DNA of 64,000 nt from CAZYJR01 sp964647905 (GCA_964647905.1 CAZYJR010000017.1:1-64000); one strand, 5' to 3'; positions 1-9,067 are shown, numbered from the stretch's first letter. Numbers and translations: made by a program. Notes: generated by a model not told the origin, from the letters alone.

Positions 1-138
1 ATATTCCTCTCCAGCCTTGCGCGGCGGGGCGTTTCCAACCGGTAAGGGTTAATTGAATCGAGAATGGGTGGCGGGGGCGGTGGGGACAGCCGCGCCCCTG
101 CTCGAGGCGCTCAACCTCAAGACAAAAGGAGTTTGCCT

Positions 139-1692
139 ATGAAAAGGATCCTGGTCATCTCTCTGGCCCTGGCGATGGTTCTTTGCGGATCGGCCGTGGT
201 TTCGGCCAAGACCTTCAAGGTGGCCCTGGATGCGGATCCGGTCTCCCTGGACCCGCACGAGCAGCTATCGGGCGGTATGCTCCAGCTCTCCCACTGGGTG
301 TTTGACCCGCTTGTCCGCTGGACACAGGACGGGGACTTCGAGCCCAGGCTGGCCCGAAAGTGGGAGCAACTGGATGATCTGACCTGGCGGTTTTACCTCC
401 GCGAGGGGGTGAAATTCCACAGCGGCAATGAGCTGACCGCAGCCGACGTCAAGTGGACCGTGGAGAGGCTCAAGAGGAGCCCGGACTTCAAGGGCCTGTT
501 CGAGCCGTTCGTCGGGGCGGAAGTGGTCGATGACTATACCGTGGATCTAAAGACCAAGAAGCCCTACGGCCTTGTCCTGAACATGGCGACCTATATCTTC
601 CCCATGGACAGCAAGTTTTACTCCGGGGTGGATGAGAGCGGCAAGCCCAAGGACGCCATAGACAAGACCGCCCCCACCTTTGCCAAGACCAACGAGTCGG
701 GGACCGGCGCGTTCGTGGTAAAGGAGCGGGAGCAGGGCGTGCGAGTGGTATTCGAAAGATTCGGTGATTACTGGGACAAGGACTCCCCGGGCAATGTGAG
801 TAGGTTCATCCTGACCCCCATCAAGGAAGACGCCACCAGGGTGGCGGCCCTGTTGGCGGGTGACGTGGACTTCATCTCACCTGTCCCGCCCCAGGACCAC
901 GACAGGGTGCGAAAGAACAAGAACCTCAAGCTGGTGACCATCTCCGGGGGCCGGATAATCACCTTCCAGCTCAATCAGAACCGGCGGGAGGAGTTCAAGG
1001 ATCCGCGGGTGCGCCTGGCCATAGTCCATGCCACCAACCAGGTGGGAATCGTGGAAAAGATCATGAAGGGTTTCGGCACCCCCGCGGCCCAGCAGAGCCC
1101 CGAGGGGTACGTGGGACACAACCCTGATCTCAAGCCCAGATACGACCTGGCCAAGGCAAAGGAGCTGATGAAGGAGGCCGGTTATGAAGACGGCTTCACA
1201 GTGACCGCGATCGCCCCCAACAACCGCTACGTAAACGACGAGAAGATAGCCGAGGCCTTTGCGGCCATGCTCTCCAAGATCAACATCAAGGTGAATCTCA
1301 AGACCATGCCCAAGGCCCAGTACTGGGAGCAGTTCGACCAGCAGGTGGCGGACATGCAGATGATCGGCTGGCACTCGGACACCGAGGACTCGGCCAACTT
1401 CTCCGAGTTCTTGACCATGTGCCCGAACAAGGAGACCGGTTACGGCCAGTATAACAGCGGGAACTACTGCAATCCCAAGGTGGACGAGCTGGTCATGGCA
1501 AGCCAGACCGAGACCGACCTGGAAAAGCGGGCTCGGATGCTCCAGGAGGTCGAACGCATACTCTACGGGGATGCCGCTTTCGTACCGTTCCACTGGCAGA
1601 ACCACTCGTATGCAGGCAAGAAAAAGGTAGGCATAGCGCCTATTGTAAACGTCATGAATTTCCCCTATTTCGGAGACCTGGTCCTGGAATAG
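139..1692 (+). CDS. ABC transporter substrate-binding protein, peptide/nickel family (SBP_bac_5)
   Basis: Periplasmic solute receptor of a DppA/OppA-type importer, 517 aa. The ATG at 139 follows an AAAGGAG ribosome binding site; an in-frame ATG at 64 would place 25 low-complexity residues before the signal peptide and is rejected. Residues 1-23 are a Sec signal peptide ending VVSA. There is no lipobox, so the protein should be free in the periplasm. The mature start (KTFKVALDADPVSLDPHEQ) and the later motif LTAADVKWTVERL are typical of family 5 binding proteins. It is first in a five-gene transporter operon. The ligand (oligopeptide, dipeptide, nickel or other) cannot be read from sequence. 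Confidence 0.93.
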   Translation: MKRILVISLALAMVLCGSAVVSAKTFKVALDADPVSLDPHEQLSGGMLQLSHWVFDPLVRWTQDGDFEPRLARKWEQLDDLTWRFYLREGVKFHSGNELTAADVKWTVERLKRSPDFKGLFEPFVGAEVVDDYTVDLKTKKPYGLVLNMATYIFPMDSKFYSGVDESGKPKDAIDKTAPTFAKTNESGTGAFVVKEREQGVRVVFERFGDYWDKDSPGNVSRFILTPIKEDATRVAALLAGDVDFISPVPPQDHDRVRKNKNLKLVTISGGRIITFQLNQNRREEFKDPRVRLAIVHATNQVGIVEKIMKGFGTPAAQQSPEGYVGHNPDLKPRYDLAKAKELMKEAGYEDGFTVTAIAPNNRYVNDEKIAEAFAAMLSKINIKVNLKTMPKAQYWEQFDQQVADMQMIGWHSDTEDSANFSEFLTMCPNKETGYGQYNSGNYCNPKVDELVMASQTETDLEKRARMLQEVERILYGDAAFVPFHWQNHSYAGKKKVGIAPIVNVMNFPYFGDLVLE

Positions 1693-1712
1693 GAGCTGGA
1701 CCCCGAACCGCC

Positions 1713-1742
1713 GGGGGGAGCCCCTTTAGGAGGGCTCCCCCC
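1713..1742 (+). promoter_or_regulatory. Intercistronic hairpin after the binding-protein gene
   Basis: A perfect 11-bp inverted repeat (GGGGGGAGCCC / GGGCTCCCCCC) with an 8-nt loop lies 20 bp after the binding-protein stop and 29 bp before the first permease gene. No T-run follows, so it is probably not a full intrinsic terminator. In other ABC operons such hairpins protect the binding-protein mRNA or attenuate read-through, which yields an excess of receptor over membrane subunits. Confidence 0.6.
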
Positions 1743-1771
1743 GTGCCATTTGGGACCGATCCGGGCCCGCC

Positions 1772-2749
1772 ATGTTCGCATTCACTGTAAGACGCATAGC
1801 CCAGGCCGTCCTGGTGATGTTCGTGATAAGCTTCATCGGATTCGCCATCAAGTACGCGGTGGGCGACCCGGTGCGCGACCTGGTGGGCATCTCGGTCTCA
1901 GCGGAAGAGCGGGAGAGGCTCAGGGACGAGCTGGGCCTGAACGATCCGTTCTTGATCCAGTGGGGCCGCTTTCTGAAGAACGCAGCCCAAGGGGACCTGG
2001 GCCACTCTTACTTCTTCAAGCGGCCCGCTGCGGACGTGATCGTAAAGAAGGCCCCGGCCACCCTGGAGCTGGTTATTTGCAGCTCCTTGATAATTATAAT
2101 CATTTCAGTACCGGTGGGGATCTACGCCGCTGTAAGACCCAACTCCTGGCTCTCCAGGTTCCTGATGGGAGCGAGCATTGTAGGGGTGTCCATACCAGTC
2201 TTCCTCACCGCGATCATGCTCATATACGTATTCGCCGTGGAGCTCAATTGGCTGCCCTCCTACGGGAGGGGGGAGACGGTGAGGCTTTGGGGATTCTGGG
2301 AGTCGGGCATGGTCACGGCCGACGGGCTCCTCCACCTGATTCTACCCAGCGTGGCCCTCTCCTCCATAATGCTCCCCCTTTTCATCCGCCTCATCAGGGC
2401 GGAGATGAAGGAGGTGATGGAGACCGAGTACATAAAGTTCGCCAAGGCCAAGGGCCTAGCGCCACGGCGCATACTCATAGTGCACGCGTTCAAGAACACT
2501 TTGCTTCCGGTGATCACGGTGGGAGGGGTCCAGTTGGGGACCATGATCGCCTTTACCGTGCTGACCGAGACCGTGTTCCAGTGGCAGGGCATGGGCTTCA
2601 TCTTCCTGGAGGCCGTGGAGCGGGGGGACACCTCCCTGCTGGTGGCCTACCTGGTCTTTGTGGGCGTGGTCTTTGTGACGGTCAACACCGTGGTGGACAT
2701 AATCTACGGCCTGGTCAACCCCAAGGTCAGGATAGCGGGCAGAAAGTAG
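1772..2749 (+). CDS. ABC importer permease, DppB/OppB type
   Basis: Inner-membrane permease, 325 aa, with about six transmembrane segments beginning at residues 5-28. The BPD_transp_1 domain carries the EAA loop (KEVMETEYIKFAKAKGLAPR) that contacts the ATPases. N-terminal layout (AVGDPVRDLVGISVSAEERERLRDELGL, split by the first periplasmic loop) is that of DppB/OppB. The ATG at 1772 has no clear Shine-Dalgarno sequence, so this subunit may be poorly translated. It pairs with the permease that starts 1 bp after its stop. Confidence 0.92.
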   Translation: MFAFTVRRIAQAVLVMFVISFIGFAIKYAVGDPVRDLVGISVSAEERERLRDELGLNDPFLIQWGRFLKNAAQGDLGHSYFFKRPAADVIVKKAPATLELVICSSLIIIIISVPVGIYAAVRPNSWLSRFLMGASIVGVSIPVFLTAIMLIYVFAVELNWLPSYGRGETVRLWGFWESGMVTADGLLHLILPSVALSSIMLPLFIRLIRAEMKEVMETEYIKFAKAKGLAPRRILIVHAFKNTLLPVITVGGVQLGTMIAFTVLTETVFQWQGMGFIFLEAVERGDTSLLVAYLVFVGVVFVTVNTVVDIIYGLVNPKVRIAGRK

Positions 2750-2750
2750 C

Positions 2751-3668
2751 ATGAAGGCGTGGGGCACATTCAGGCAGTCCTTCTTTCTTTATAGCTTTCT
2801 CAGGGACCCCTTGGCCGTAGGGAGCCTGGTGGTCTTGGTGATCCTGATGTCCGCCGGATTCCTCGCCCCGGTGATATCCCCCCATGACCCTTATGACACC
2901 GCCACCATCGACATCCTGGACGCCGAGACCCCGCCTGTTTGGATGGAAGGGGGGAATCCCGCTTTCCTCTTGGGGGCCGACTCCCAGGGGCGGGACATGC
3001 TCTCCACCATACTCTACGGCATGCGGGTCTCCATCGTGATCGGGCTCGGTGCGGTGGGTCTCCAGGCCCTCCTGGGGATCATGATAGGCCTGATCTCCGG
3101 CTACGGGGGCGGCCGCCTCGATGCCGTACTCATGCGCATAGCCGACGTCCAGCTCTCCTTTTCCACTTATATGGTGGCGATATTCATAGGGGCCATCTTC
3201 AAGACGGTCTTCGGGGTGGGTCTTTACGCCCAGGTGGCCGTGCCCTTTTTGATCATAGTGATCGGCCTTGCCGAATGGCCCCAGTACGCACGTACGGTCA
3301 GGGCGTCGGTATTGGCCGAGAAGAACATGGAGTACGTGGAGGCGGCCCGGGTGATCGGGCTTCCCTCGGGGCGCATCATGTGGCGTCATATCCTGCCCAA
3401 CACCCTGACCCCGGTCTTGGTGATCTCCACGGTCCAGGTGGCCAACGCCATAATGAGCGAGGCCGCGCTCTCCTTCATCGGCCTGGGCATGCCGGTCACC
3501 CGCCCCTCCCTGGGCTCCCTGATCAAGATCGGATTCGAGTACATCTTCAGCGGCTCCTGGTGGATAACCCTGTTCCCGGGCATTGTCCTGGTACTGCTGA
3601 TATTGACAATCAACCTCCTGGGCGATTGGCTCAGGGACTACTTGAACCCCAAGCTATACAAGCACTGA
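2751..3668 (+). CDS. ABC importer permease, DppC/OppC type
   Basis: Second permease of the importer, 305 aa. It has the OppC_N region (SFLRDPLAVGSLVVLVILMS) with the first membrane helix, followed by the motif ISPHDPYD and BPD_transp_1. An EAA loop is visible around VEAARVIGLPSGRIMWRHIL. The start lies 1 bp after the upstream permease stop, implying translational coupling. Together with the upstream permease it forms the heterodimeric translocation path. Confidence 0.92.
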   Translation: MKAWGTFRQSFFLYSFLRDPLAVGSLVVLVILMSAGFLAPVISPHDPYDTATIDILDAETPPVWMEGGNPAFLLGADSQGRDMLSTILYGMRVSIVIGLGAVGLQALLGIMIGLISGYGGGRLDAVLMRIADVQLSFSTYMVAIFIGAIFKTVFGVGLYAQVAVPFLIIVIGLAEWPQYARTVRASVLAEKNMEYVEAARVIGLPSGRIMWRHILPNTLTPVLVISTVQVANAIMSEAALSFIGLGMPVTRPSLGSLIKIGFEYIFSGSWWITLFPGIVLVLLILTINLLGDWLRDYLNPKLYKH

Positions 3669-3672
3669 GGCC

Positions 3673-4635
3673 ATGGACCCCCTTCTCAGAGTGGAAAACC
3701 TCACCGTCAAGTTCTCCCTGCGCTCAGGCGAGATAACCGCCGTGGACGAGGTGGATTTCGAGCTCGGGAAGGGGGAGCGCCTGGGCCTGGTGGGGGAGTC
3801 GGGCGCGGGCAAGTCCGTGACCGGCTTTGCCCTCATAAACCTGATCAGCAAGCCGGGCTATATAGCGGACGGCTCCATACGTTTCCAGGGAAGGGAGCTC
3901 ACGGGTCTCGCCGAGGAGGAGATGCGCCGGGCGAGGGGTAACGACATCAGCATGATCTTCCAGGACCCCATGATGACCCTCAACCCGGTCCTGACCATCG
4001 GCACTCAGATGGTGGAGACCCTTCACGCCCACCGCAGGATAGGGAGGCACCGGGCCGAGGGAATGGCGGTGGAGTCTTTGCGCAAGGTGCACATCCCCAG
4101 CCCGGAGAGGAGGCTCAGGCAGTACCCCCATGAGCTGTCCGGGGGGATGCGCCAGCGGGTTGTGATCGCAATAGCCCTTATCACCTCCCCGAGCCTGATC
4201 ATCGCGGACGAGCCCACAACCGCGCTGGATGTCACCATACAGGCCGAGATCATGGAGCTCCTCCTGGAGCTCTGCCTCAATGAGGAGATGGGGCTGATCC
4301 TGATCACCCACGACCTGGCCGTGGTGAGCCAGGTGACCCAGCGAATCGCGGTGATGTATGCGGGCCGGGTAGTGGAGATAGGGGATACCGGACAGATCAT
4401 CACCGCGCCCAGGCATCCTTACACCCGCGGGCTCCTCGGGGCCCTGCCCCAGGAAAGGCCGCGGGGGGAGAGCCTCAACCAGATCCCAGGGGTCATGCCC
4501 ACCCTGATGGAAATACCGCCCGGGTGCGCCTTCAACAACCGCTGCAAGAGGGCCGAGGGAATCTGCCGGGTCGAGAGGCCCCCTCTGGAGCACAAGTCCT
4601 ACGGCGGCCGTGCAGCCTGCCACTTCTTGGAATAG
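3673..4635 (+). CDS. ABC importer ATP-binding protein, DppD/OppD type
   Basis: Cytoplasmic ATPase, 320 aa. Walker A is GESGAGKS at residues 41-48, with the Q-loop in IFQDPMMTL, the signature LSGGMRQR, Walker B in LIIADEPTTALD and the switch histidine in ITHD. The C-terminal oligo_HPY extension, with PGCAFNNRCKRAEGIC, is specific to peptide/nickel importers. It forms an ATPase heterodimer with the next gene product, from which it is separated by 3 bp. Confidence 0.93.
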   Translation: MDPLLRVENLTVKFSLRSGEITAVDEVDFELGKGERLGLVGESGAGKSVTGFALINLISKPGYIADGSIRFQGRELTGLAEEEMRRARGNDISMIFQDPMMTLNPVLTIGTQMVETLHAHRRIGRHRAEGMAVESLRKVHIPSPERRLRQYPHELSGGMRQRVVIAIALITSPSLIIADEPTTALDVTIQAEIMELLLELCLNEEMGLILITHDLAVVSQVTQRIAVMYAGRVVEIGDTGQIITAPRHPYTRGLLGALPQERPRGESLNQIPGVMPTLMEIPPGCAFNNRCKRAEGICRVERPPLEHKSYGGRAACHFLE

Positions 4636-4638
4636 TCT

Positions 4639-5652
4639 ATGGTACAGCCCTCACTGCTCAGCCTGAGAAACGTTTACAAGCACTTCGACATATCCGGGGG
4701 CTTACTGGAGCAGCTCGCCTGGAGGGACGGGAGGCCCGTGCGGGAGCGGACCATCGTGCGGGCTGTGAACGACGTGAATTTCGAGATCAGGCAGGGGGAG
4801 ACCCTGAGCGTGGTCGGCGAGTCGGGGTGCGGCAAGTCCACCCTGGCCCGAACGGTAATAGGCCTCTACCCGCCGGACAGCGGTGAGATCCGGTTCAAGG
4901 GCGAGAGGATAGACAACCTGTCTTCGAGCCGGATGCTCGATTACCGGACCAGGATGCAGATGGTATTCCAGGACCCCTACGCCTCCCTGAACCCGCGCAT
5001 GCGCGTGCGGGAGACCCTTGAGGAGCCCGTACGGTTCCACGGCCAGGTCCCTCATTCCCGGGTCAAGGACCGGGTGGCCCGGGTCATGGAGCAGGTGGGG
5101 GTGGACCCTTCATGGGCGGATCGCTATCCCCACGAGTTCTCCGGGGGCCAGCGCCAGCGCATCAGCATCGCCCGGGCCCTGGTGGTGGACCCGGAGTTCA
5201 TCATCGCCGACGAGCCCATCTCGGCCCTGGATGTCTCCATCCAGGCCCAGATACTAAACCTCCTGATGGAAGCCCAAGAGACCCGGGGGCTGACCTACAT
5301 GTTCATCAGCCACGACCTCTCGGTGGTGGAGCACATCTCCACGAGGGTCGCGGTCATGTACCTGGGTACGGTGTGCGAGCTGGCCCCGGTGGACAGGCTC
5401 TTCGAGCGCCCCATGCATCCCTATACCAGGGCCCTCCTCTCCGCCATACCCCGCCTGGGTGAGACCGGCAGCAGGCACATCAAGCTCAGGGGGGACGTGC
5501 CCACGCCGATCGAGCTTCCCCCGGGCTGCGTGTTTCACAGCCGCTGCCCCTGGGTGGAGGATCGGTGCCGAAGGGAGCCCCCTGCGCTGAAGGAGCAGGC
5601 CCCGGGGACCTTCCTTGCCTGTCACGCTGTGGAGGAAGCCAGACTCGAGTAG
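4639..5652 (+). CDS. ABC importer ATP-binding protein, DppF/OppF type
   Basis: Second ATPase, 337 aa. Walker A is GESGCGKS at residues 60-67, the signature is FSGGQRQR and Walker B is FIIADEPISALD. The C-terminal motif PGCVFHSRCPWVEDRC belongs to the oligo_HPY domain. It completes a full importer (receptor, two permeases, two ATPases) in one operon. The next gene is convergent, so the operon ends here; no clear terminator is visible in the 20-bp gap. Confidence 0.93.
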   Translation: MVQPSLLSLRNVYKHFDISGGLLEQLAWRDGRPVRERTIVRAVNDVNFEIRQGETLSVVGESGCGKSTLARTVIGLYPPDSGEIRFKGERIDNLSSSRMLDYRTRMQMVFQDPYASLNPRMRVRETLEEPVRFHGQVPHSRVKDRVARVMEQVGVDPSWADRYPHEFSGGQRQRISIARALVVDPEFIIADEPISALDVSIQAQILNLLMEAQETRGLTYMFISHDLSVVEHISTRVAVMYLGTVCELAPVDRLFERPMHPYTRALLSAIPRLGETGSRHIKLRGDVPTPIELPPGCVFHSRCPWVEDRCRREPPALKEQAPGTFLACHAVEEARLE

Positions 5653-5672
5653 GCTCGGAGGCCCGCCCGGAG

Positions 5673-6551
5673 CTAATAGATCTTCAGGCTCCCGTGGCGA
5701 TAGCCGATGACCTCCAGGGTGTCGTTGACCACCATGAACGCGTTCCCGTCCATGTCAAAGACCATCTCCTTGAGCATGGGGAGCTCCGTCATGGTGGTGA
5801 TGGTGAGAATTATCTCCTTGTCCTTTCCCGAGTAAGCACCCCGCCCCTTGAGGAACGTCACTCCCCGGTTCACCCGGCTCATGATCCGCTCGGCGATCTC
5901 CTCTGATCGGTCCGAGATCACGTAGACCATCTTTCGCCGGTTGAATCCGGCCAGGATGACGTCCACCACACGGGCGCTCACATACAGGAAGATGATGGAG
6001 TAGAGGACCTTGTCCAGCCTGTGGAAATAGACTCCGGCCAGGAGGACCAGTGAGTTGGCCGCAAAGTAGACCGAGCCGAGGCGCATGCCGAAGCGCTTGT
6101 TGATATAGACCGCCAGGATGTCAAGACCCCCTGCCGAGCCCAGGGACCTGAGGATCAGGCCGGAGCCGGCTCCGGTTATCACCCCGCTGAGGAGCGCCGC
6201 CAGTATGGGGTCTTCTATCCTGAAAACCGGCACGCGGACCACGGTACAGGCCAGGGAGAAGATCGTCATCCCTGCAATGCTGTACGCCATGAACCGCCTG
6301 CTCACCGTGAACCAGCCCATCAGGAGCAGTGGGATGTTGAGAACGAAATACGCGGGCCCCATGGGGATGGGCGGAAAGAGGTAGTGGATTATCAAGGCCA
6401 CGCCCACCACTCCTCCGCTCAGGAGCTCCTGGGGCACCACGACGGCGTTCAGGCCGGCGGCGAAGATCAGGCTACCCGTGGTTATGAGCAGCAGGTTCCT
6501 TGCCATGCGCATGCCGCGGGAGGGTTGCATTTTCGGTTTGTCCTCGTTCAT
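5673..6551 (-). CDS. YitT family membrane protein with DUF2179 domain
   Basis: A 292-aa integral membrane protein. The first two thirds hold about five to six hydrophobic helices of the YitT/DUF161 type, with the conserved LRSLGSAGGLDILAVY region. The last about 85 residues form the cytosolic DUF2179 domain (GVTFLKGRGAYSGKDKEI). The start at 6551 is chosen because the longer frame would run into the upstream glycosyltransferase gene. Substrate and function of YitT proteins are not established. It lies 28 bp after the glycosyltransferase gene and is probably co-transcribed. Confidence 0.85.
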   Translation of the reverse strand: MNEDKPKMQPSRGMRMARNLLLITTGSLIFAAGLNAVVVPQELLSGGVVGVALIIHYLFPPIPMGPAYFVLNIPLLLMGWFTVSRRFMAYSIAGMTIFSLACTVVRVPVFRIEDPILAALLSGVITGAGSGLILRSLGSAGGLDILAVYINKRFGMRLGSVYFAANSLVLLAGVYFHRLDKVLYSIIFLYVSARVVDVILAGFNRRKMVYVISDRSEEIAERIMSRVNRGVTFLKGRGAYSGKDKEIILTITTMTELPMLKEMVFDMDGNAFMVVNDTLEVIGYRHGSLKIY

Positions 6552-6579
6552 ACTGGGTAGGCCGTCTATCCCCGCAGAG

Positions 6580-7845
6580 CTACGCGACCATTTGCTGGGC
6601 CTTCTGTCGGCTCTTCTGGTCCCAGGCACGTATCAGGTAGTCTTTCTGGTCCTCGAACTCCCTGGCTTGCTCCTCCACCAGGGCCTCGGCTTCCTGTGTG
6701 GACATATCCCAGGTCTGACCCACGAACGAGGCCACCCTGGCGTAGTAGAGAGGGGTTACCAGGTCCACCAACCGCTCCCGGTTGACCTCCCACAGGTGGA
6801 AGGTGGCCGCCAGCTCGTATAGGATCTTGACCCAGTCCACCGTGGCGAGCTCGAAGCGCTCCTTGGCGGACCGCGCGGCCTCCTCTATCTTGGCGAAGCA
6901 CTCCTCGGTGAAGATGTCCTTCCAGAGGGAGGAGAATTGCTGGAAACCGATCTTGAAGAGCTGGATCATGCCTTCCTGGTTTACGCTCACCGGCTCGGGC
7001 TCCACATGGCCTTCGTAGCCGAAGGTCTCCAGGGGTTCGCTCCCCTGGATCCCCTTCCAGTAGCTCTCATAACGCTCCATCAAGTAAAAGATAGTCCATA
7101 CCACCTGCCTGAACATGGGCCCCAGGTGCTGGCCGGGGTCCTTGGCGTCGTGGATCTTCACCCCCAGGTTCGACTGGCAGATCCTGAACCCCTGGGTGAT
7201 GGCGTTGGTGGTCATCCAGATGTCTATGCCGAACCTGGCCACCTCGCTGGTCCATACGTCCTGCTCGGCGTAGAACTTGGCCACGTCCCTGGAGATGGCG
7301 AAGTCCCCTCCTATGGGCTGGCGTATCCTCTTCCCGTAGAGGGCCCGGGTCAAGTTGTAGACGATGTTGTTGGTGATGGTCCCGTCGTATTTGTGGCGCA
7401 CGTAAACGGGCGCCACGAACTGGTATTCCCTCTCCAGGACCGGCTCCATGAGGTGCCGGATCCAGTCCGGGGTGATGCTCCTCAAGTCCGAGTCCACCAC
7501 TGCGCAGGCCTTGACCTTCAACCGGTTGGCCGCCTCGAACACGCTCCTGAGGGCGGTCCCTTTGCCGCCCGGCCCCCTGTAAATGGATATGATCTTCTCC
7601 TGCCATGGCTTTATCTCGAACTCCTTCGCCACCTCCCGGGTGTCGTCCGTGGAGCCCCCGTCCGCCACGAGCATGACGCATCGCTTGTCCTTGAAGTGCT
7701 TGTGGAGGCCGTGTGTGAGCATCTGAATGACGTGCACTATGGTCTTTTCGTTGTTGTAGCAGGGTATCCCCACGAGGATGTCAGCGGACTCGATCTCCTC
7801 GATACGCTTGTTGGTGTAAGCCCGAAGGGCGGTGTCGTACTGCAT
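6580..7845 (-). CDS. GT-A glycosyltransferase resembling GT81 (glucosyl-3-phosphoglycerate / glucosylglycerate synthase)
   Basis: A 421-aa soluble glycosyltransferase. The nucleotide-binding fold shows ADGGSTDD at residues 61-68, GGKGTA near 93-98 and the metal-binding D-S-D at 118-120. The following RQPIGGDFAISRDV motif recalls GT81 enzymes that make the compatible solute precursor glucosyl-3-phosphoglycerate. The acceptor cannot be proved from sequence, and a lipid- or mannosyl-type GT2 enzyme is the alternative. A strong AAGGAGG site lies 7 bp before the ATG. Confidence 0.7.
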   Translation of the reverse strand: MQYDTALRAYTNKRIEEIESADILVGIPCYNNEKTIVHVIQMLTHGLHKHFKDKRCVMLVADGGSTDDTREVAKEFEIKPWQEKIISIYRGPGGKGTALRSVFEAANRLKVKACAVVDSDLRSITPDWIRHLMEPVLEREYQFVAPVYVRHKYDGTITNNIVYNLTRALYGKRIRQPIGGDFAISRDVAKFYAEQDVWTSEVARFGIDIWMTTNAITQGFRICQSNLGVKIHDAKDPGQHLGPMFRQVVWTIFYLMERYESYWKGIQGSEPLETFGYEGHVEPEPVSVNQEGMIQLFKIGFQQFSSLWKDIFTEECFAKIEEAARSAKERFELATVDWVKILYELAATFHLWEVNRERLVDLVTPLYYARVASFVGQTWDMSTQEAEALVEEQAREFEDQKDYLIRAWDQKSRQKAQQMVA

Positions 7846-7885
7846 GGGTCTCCTCCTTGTGGTAGTCGTTCAATCGTCCCGACCG

Positions 7886-7914
7886 CTCATAGAATACCAC
7901 ACCGCACTGCTCAA
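7886..7914 (-). promoter_or_regulatory. Possible sigma-70 promoter for the glycosyltransferase-yitT operon
   Basis: On the minus strand TTGAGC (-35) and TATGAG (-10) are 17 bp apart, four matches of six in each box. The predicted start site is about 34 bp upstream of the glycosyltransferase ATG. Weak prediction by eye. Confidence 0.28.
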
Positions 7915-7993
7915 CGCCACCGCAAGACGCCGGGTGTATGGGCTTGAGAAAATTCCTGATTCGTGTTAGTTATATCGTAATACAGCGGTATGT

Positions 7994-8011
7994 CCCGCTC
8001 TCTTGAGCGGG
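7994..8011 (+). promoter_or_regulatory. Small hairpin in the leader of the MscS-related gene
   Basis: The repeat CCCGCTC-TCTT-GAGCGGG forms a perfect 7-bp stem with a 4-nt loop, 26 bp before the CGGAGG ribosome binding site of the next gene. No T-run follows. It could stabilise the mRNA; no function is shown. Confidence 0.35.
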
Positions 8012-8048
8012 CCTTGGAAGCTGAACCCTCTGCAAACGGAGGTTGGCT

Positions 8049-8720
8049 ATGGAAATTACCACGGTAGTCACGGGGGCTTGGAATGCCTTTGCCACCAAGA
8101 TCACGGCCTTTTTGCCGGAGTTGCTCGGGGCGGTGATCGTCTTTGTTGCGGGCTGGCTGGCGGCCCGGCTGGTCAGGATGACTGTGGTCAAAGTCCTGAA
8201 GGTTGTCCGGTTCGACAGCGCCACCCAGAAGACAGGGGTCCAGGAATTCTTGGACAAGGGTGGTGTGGCCAAGACGCCGTCGGAGATCATAGGGATACTG
8301 GTTTACTGGTTCATAATGATTCTGGTAATAATCGCTTCCCTGGATGCGCTGGGCCTTCCCATCGTATCTGATCTCCTGAACAGTATATTCCTTTACATTC
8401 CCAATGTGGTGGCAGCCATTATCGTGATCATCCTAGGCCTGCTCGTGGGGAACCTGCTCTCGGCGGTGGTGAGGACCGCTGCCTCCAATGCGGGACTCGG
8501 GACCTCGCAGACCCTTGGGAAGATCGCCTCTTACGGGATCCTCTTTTTTGCCGGCTCAATAGCGCTGAACCAGTTGGGCGTGGGTCAGGAGATCGTGGCT
8601 TCCGCCTTCAAGATAGCCTTCGGGGCGGCGGCATTCGGCTTGGCATTGGCATTCGGTCTGGGAGGCCGCGATTTGGCGGGCGAGTATCTGCGTAAGTGGC
8701 TCGAGCGTGACGAGGAGTAG
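8049..8720 (+). CDS. MscS-related membrane protein without the MscS beta domain (TM_helix family)
   Basis: A 223-aa inner-membrane protein with about five hydrophobic segments, including FLPELLGAVIVFVAGWLAAR, then IPNVVAAIIVIILGLLVGNL and a last Gly/Ala-rich helix (FGAAAFGLALAFGLGGRDLA) resembling the MscS pore helix. The cytosolic beta and alpha-beta domains of MscS are missing; the protein ends in a short charged tail. Conserved-TM-helix proteins of this kind (PF05552) are thought to be channel-like. The ATG at 8049 lies 6 bp after CGGAGG; the TTG at 8043 abuts the site and is rejected. Confidence 0.75.
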   Translation: MEITTVVTGAWNAFATKITAFLPELLGAVIVFVAGWLAARLVRMTVVKVLKVVRFDSATQKTGVQEFLDKGGVAKTPSEIIGILVYWFIMILVIIASLDALGLPIVSDLLNSIFLYIPNVVAAIIVIILGLLVGNLLSAVVRTAASNAGLGTSQTLGKIASYGILFFAGSIALNQLGVGQEIVASAFKIAFGAAAFGLALAFGLGGRDLAGEYLRKWLERDEE

Positions 8721-8768
8721 TACGGTCCCCGGGCTCTTCTGCGGATTGAGATAAAGGAGACAATTGGC

Positions 8769-9056
8769 ATGTATCTTTCCTTGATAGTGATGTTCCTGCT
8801 GCTCATGGGCTTGGTGATAGCAGGCATACAGAACACCGCCCCGGTGGAGCTCCGCTTCATGGTCTGGAACATTAAGGTCTCCATCACCGCCCTGATCTTC
8901 TACTCTGCGGTCCTGGGGGGGGCGATTGTGGCCGTTATGGCCCTCCCCAGGCTGGCGAGACAGTACATACGAAACCGCTCCTTCAGGCGGGAGACCGGCG
9001 AGCTCAAACAGCGCCTGGCGCAGAGGGAGAGCCACGCGCAAGAGGACGGGCGGTAG
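8769..9056 (+). CDS. LapA-domain (DUF1049) membrane protein
   Basis: A 95-aa protein with two transmembrane helices (residues 4-20 and about 36-58) and a charged coiled C-terminus (ETGELKQRLAQRE). The motif AGIQNTAPVELRFMVWN between the helices is the LapA/YciS signature. In E. coli LapA works with LapB in control of lipopolysaccharide assembly; no LapB-like TPR partner is seen nearby. It is preceded by AAAGGAG and sits 11 bp before mltF. Confidence 0.75.
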   Translation: MYLSLIVMFLLLMGLVIAGIQNTAPVELRFMVWNIKVSITALIFYSAVLGGAIVAVMALPRLARQYIRNRSFRRETGELKQRLAQRESHAQEDGR

Positions 9057-9067
9057 GGCGGCGGCCC

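Noticed and set aside
1..138. Coding start at 64 for the substrate-binding protein
   Set aside because: The added 25 residues are Gly/Ala/Pro-rich, have no ribosome binding site and would bury the signal peptide. Nothing else is supported in bases 1-138.
877..1605. Long minus-strand open frame inside the binding-protein gene
   Set aside because: It is a high-GC shadow of the plus-strand gene: no ribosome binding site, no recognisable domain and His/Gly/Val-rich composition typical of antisense frames. The same holds for many others, such as 11025-11774, 13363-13947, 15690-16244 and 26378-27685.
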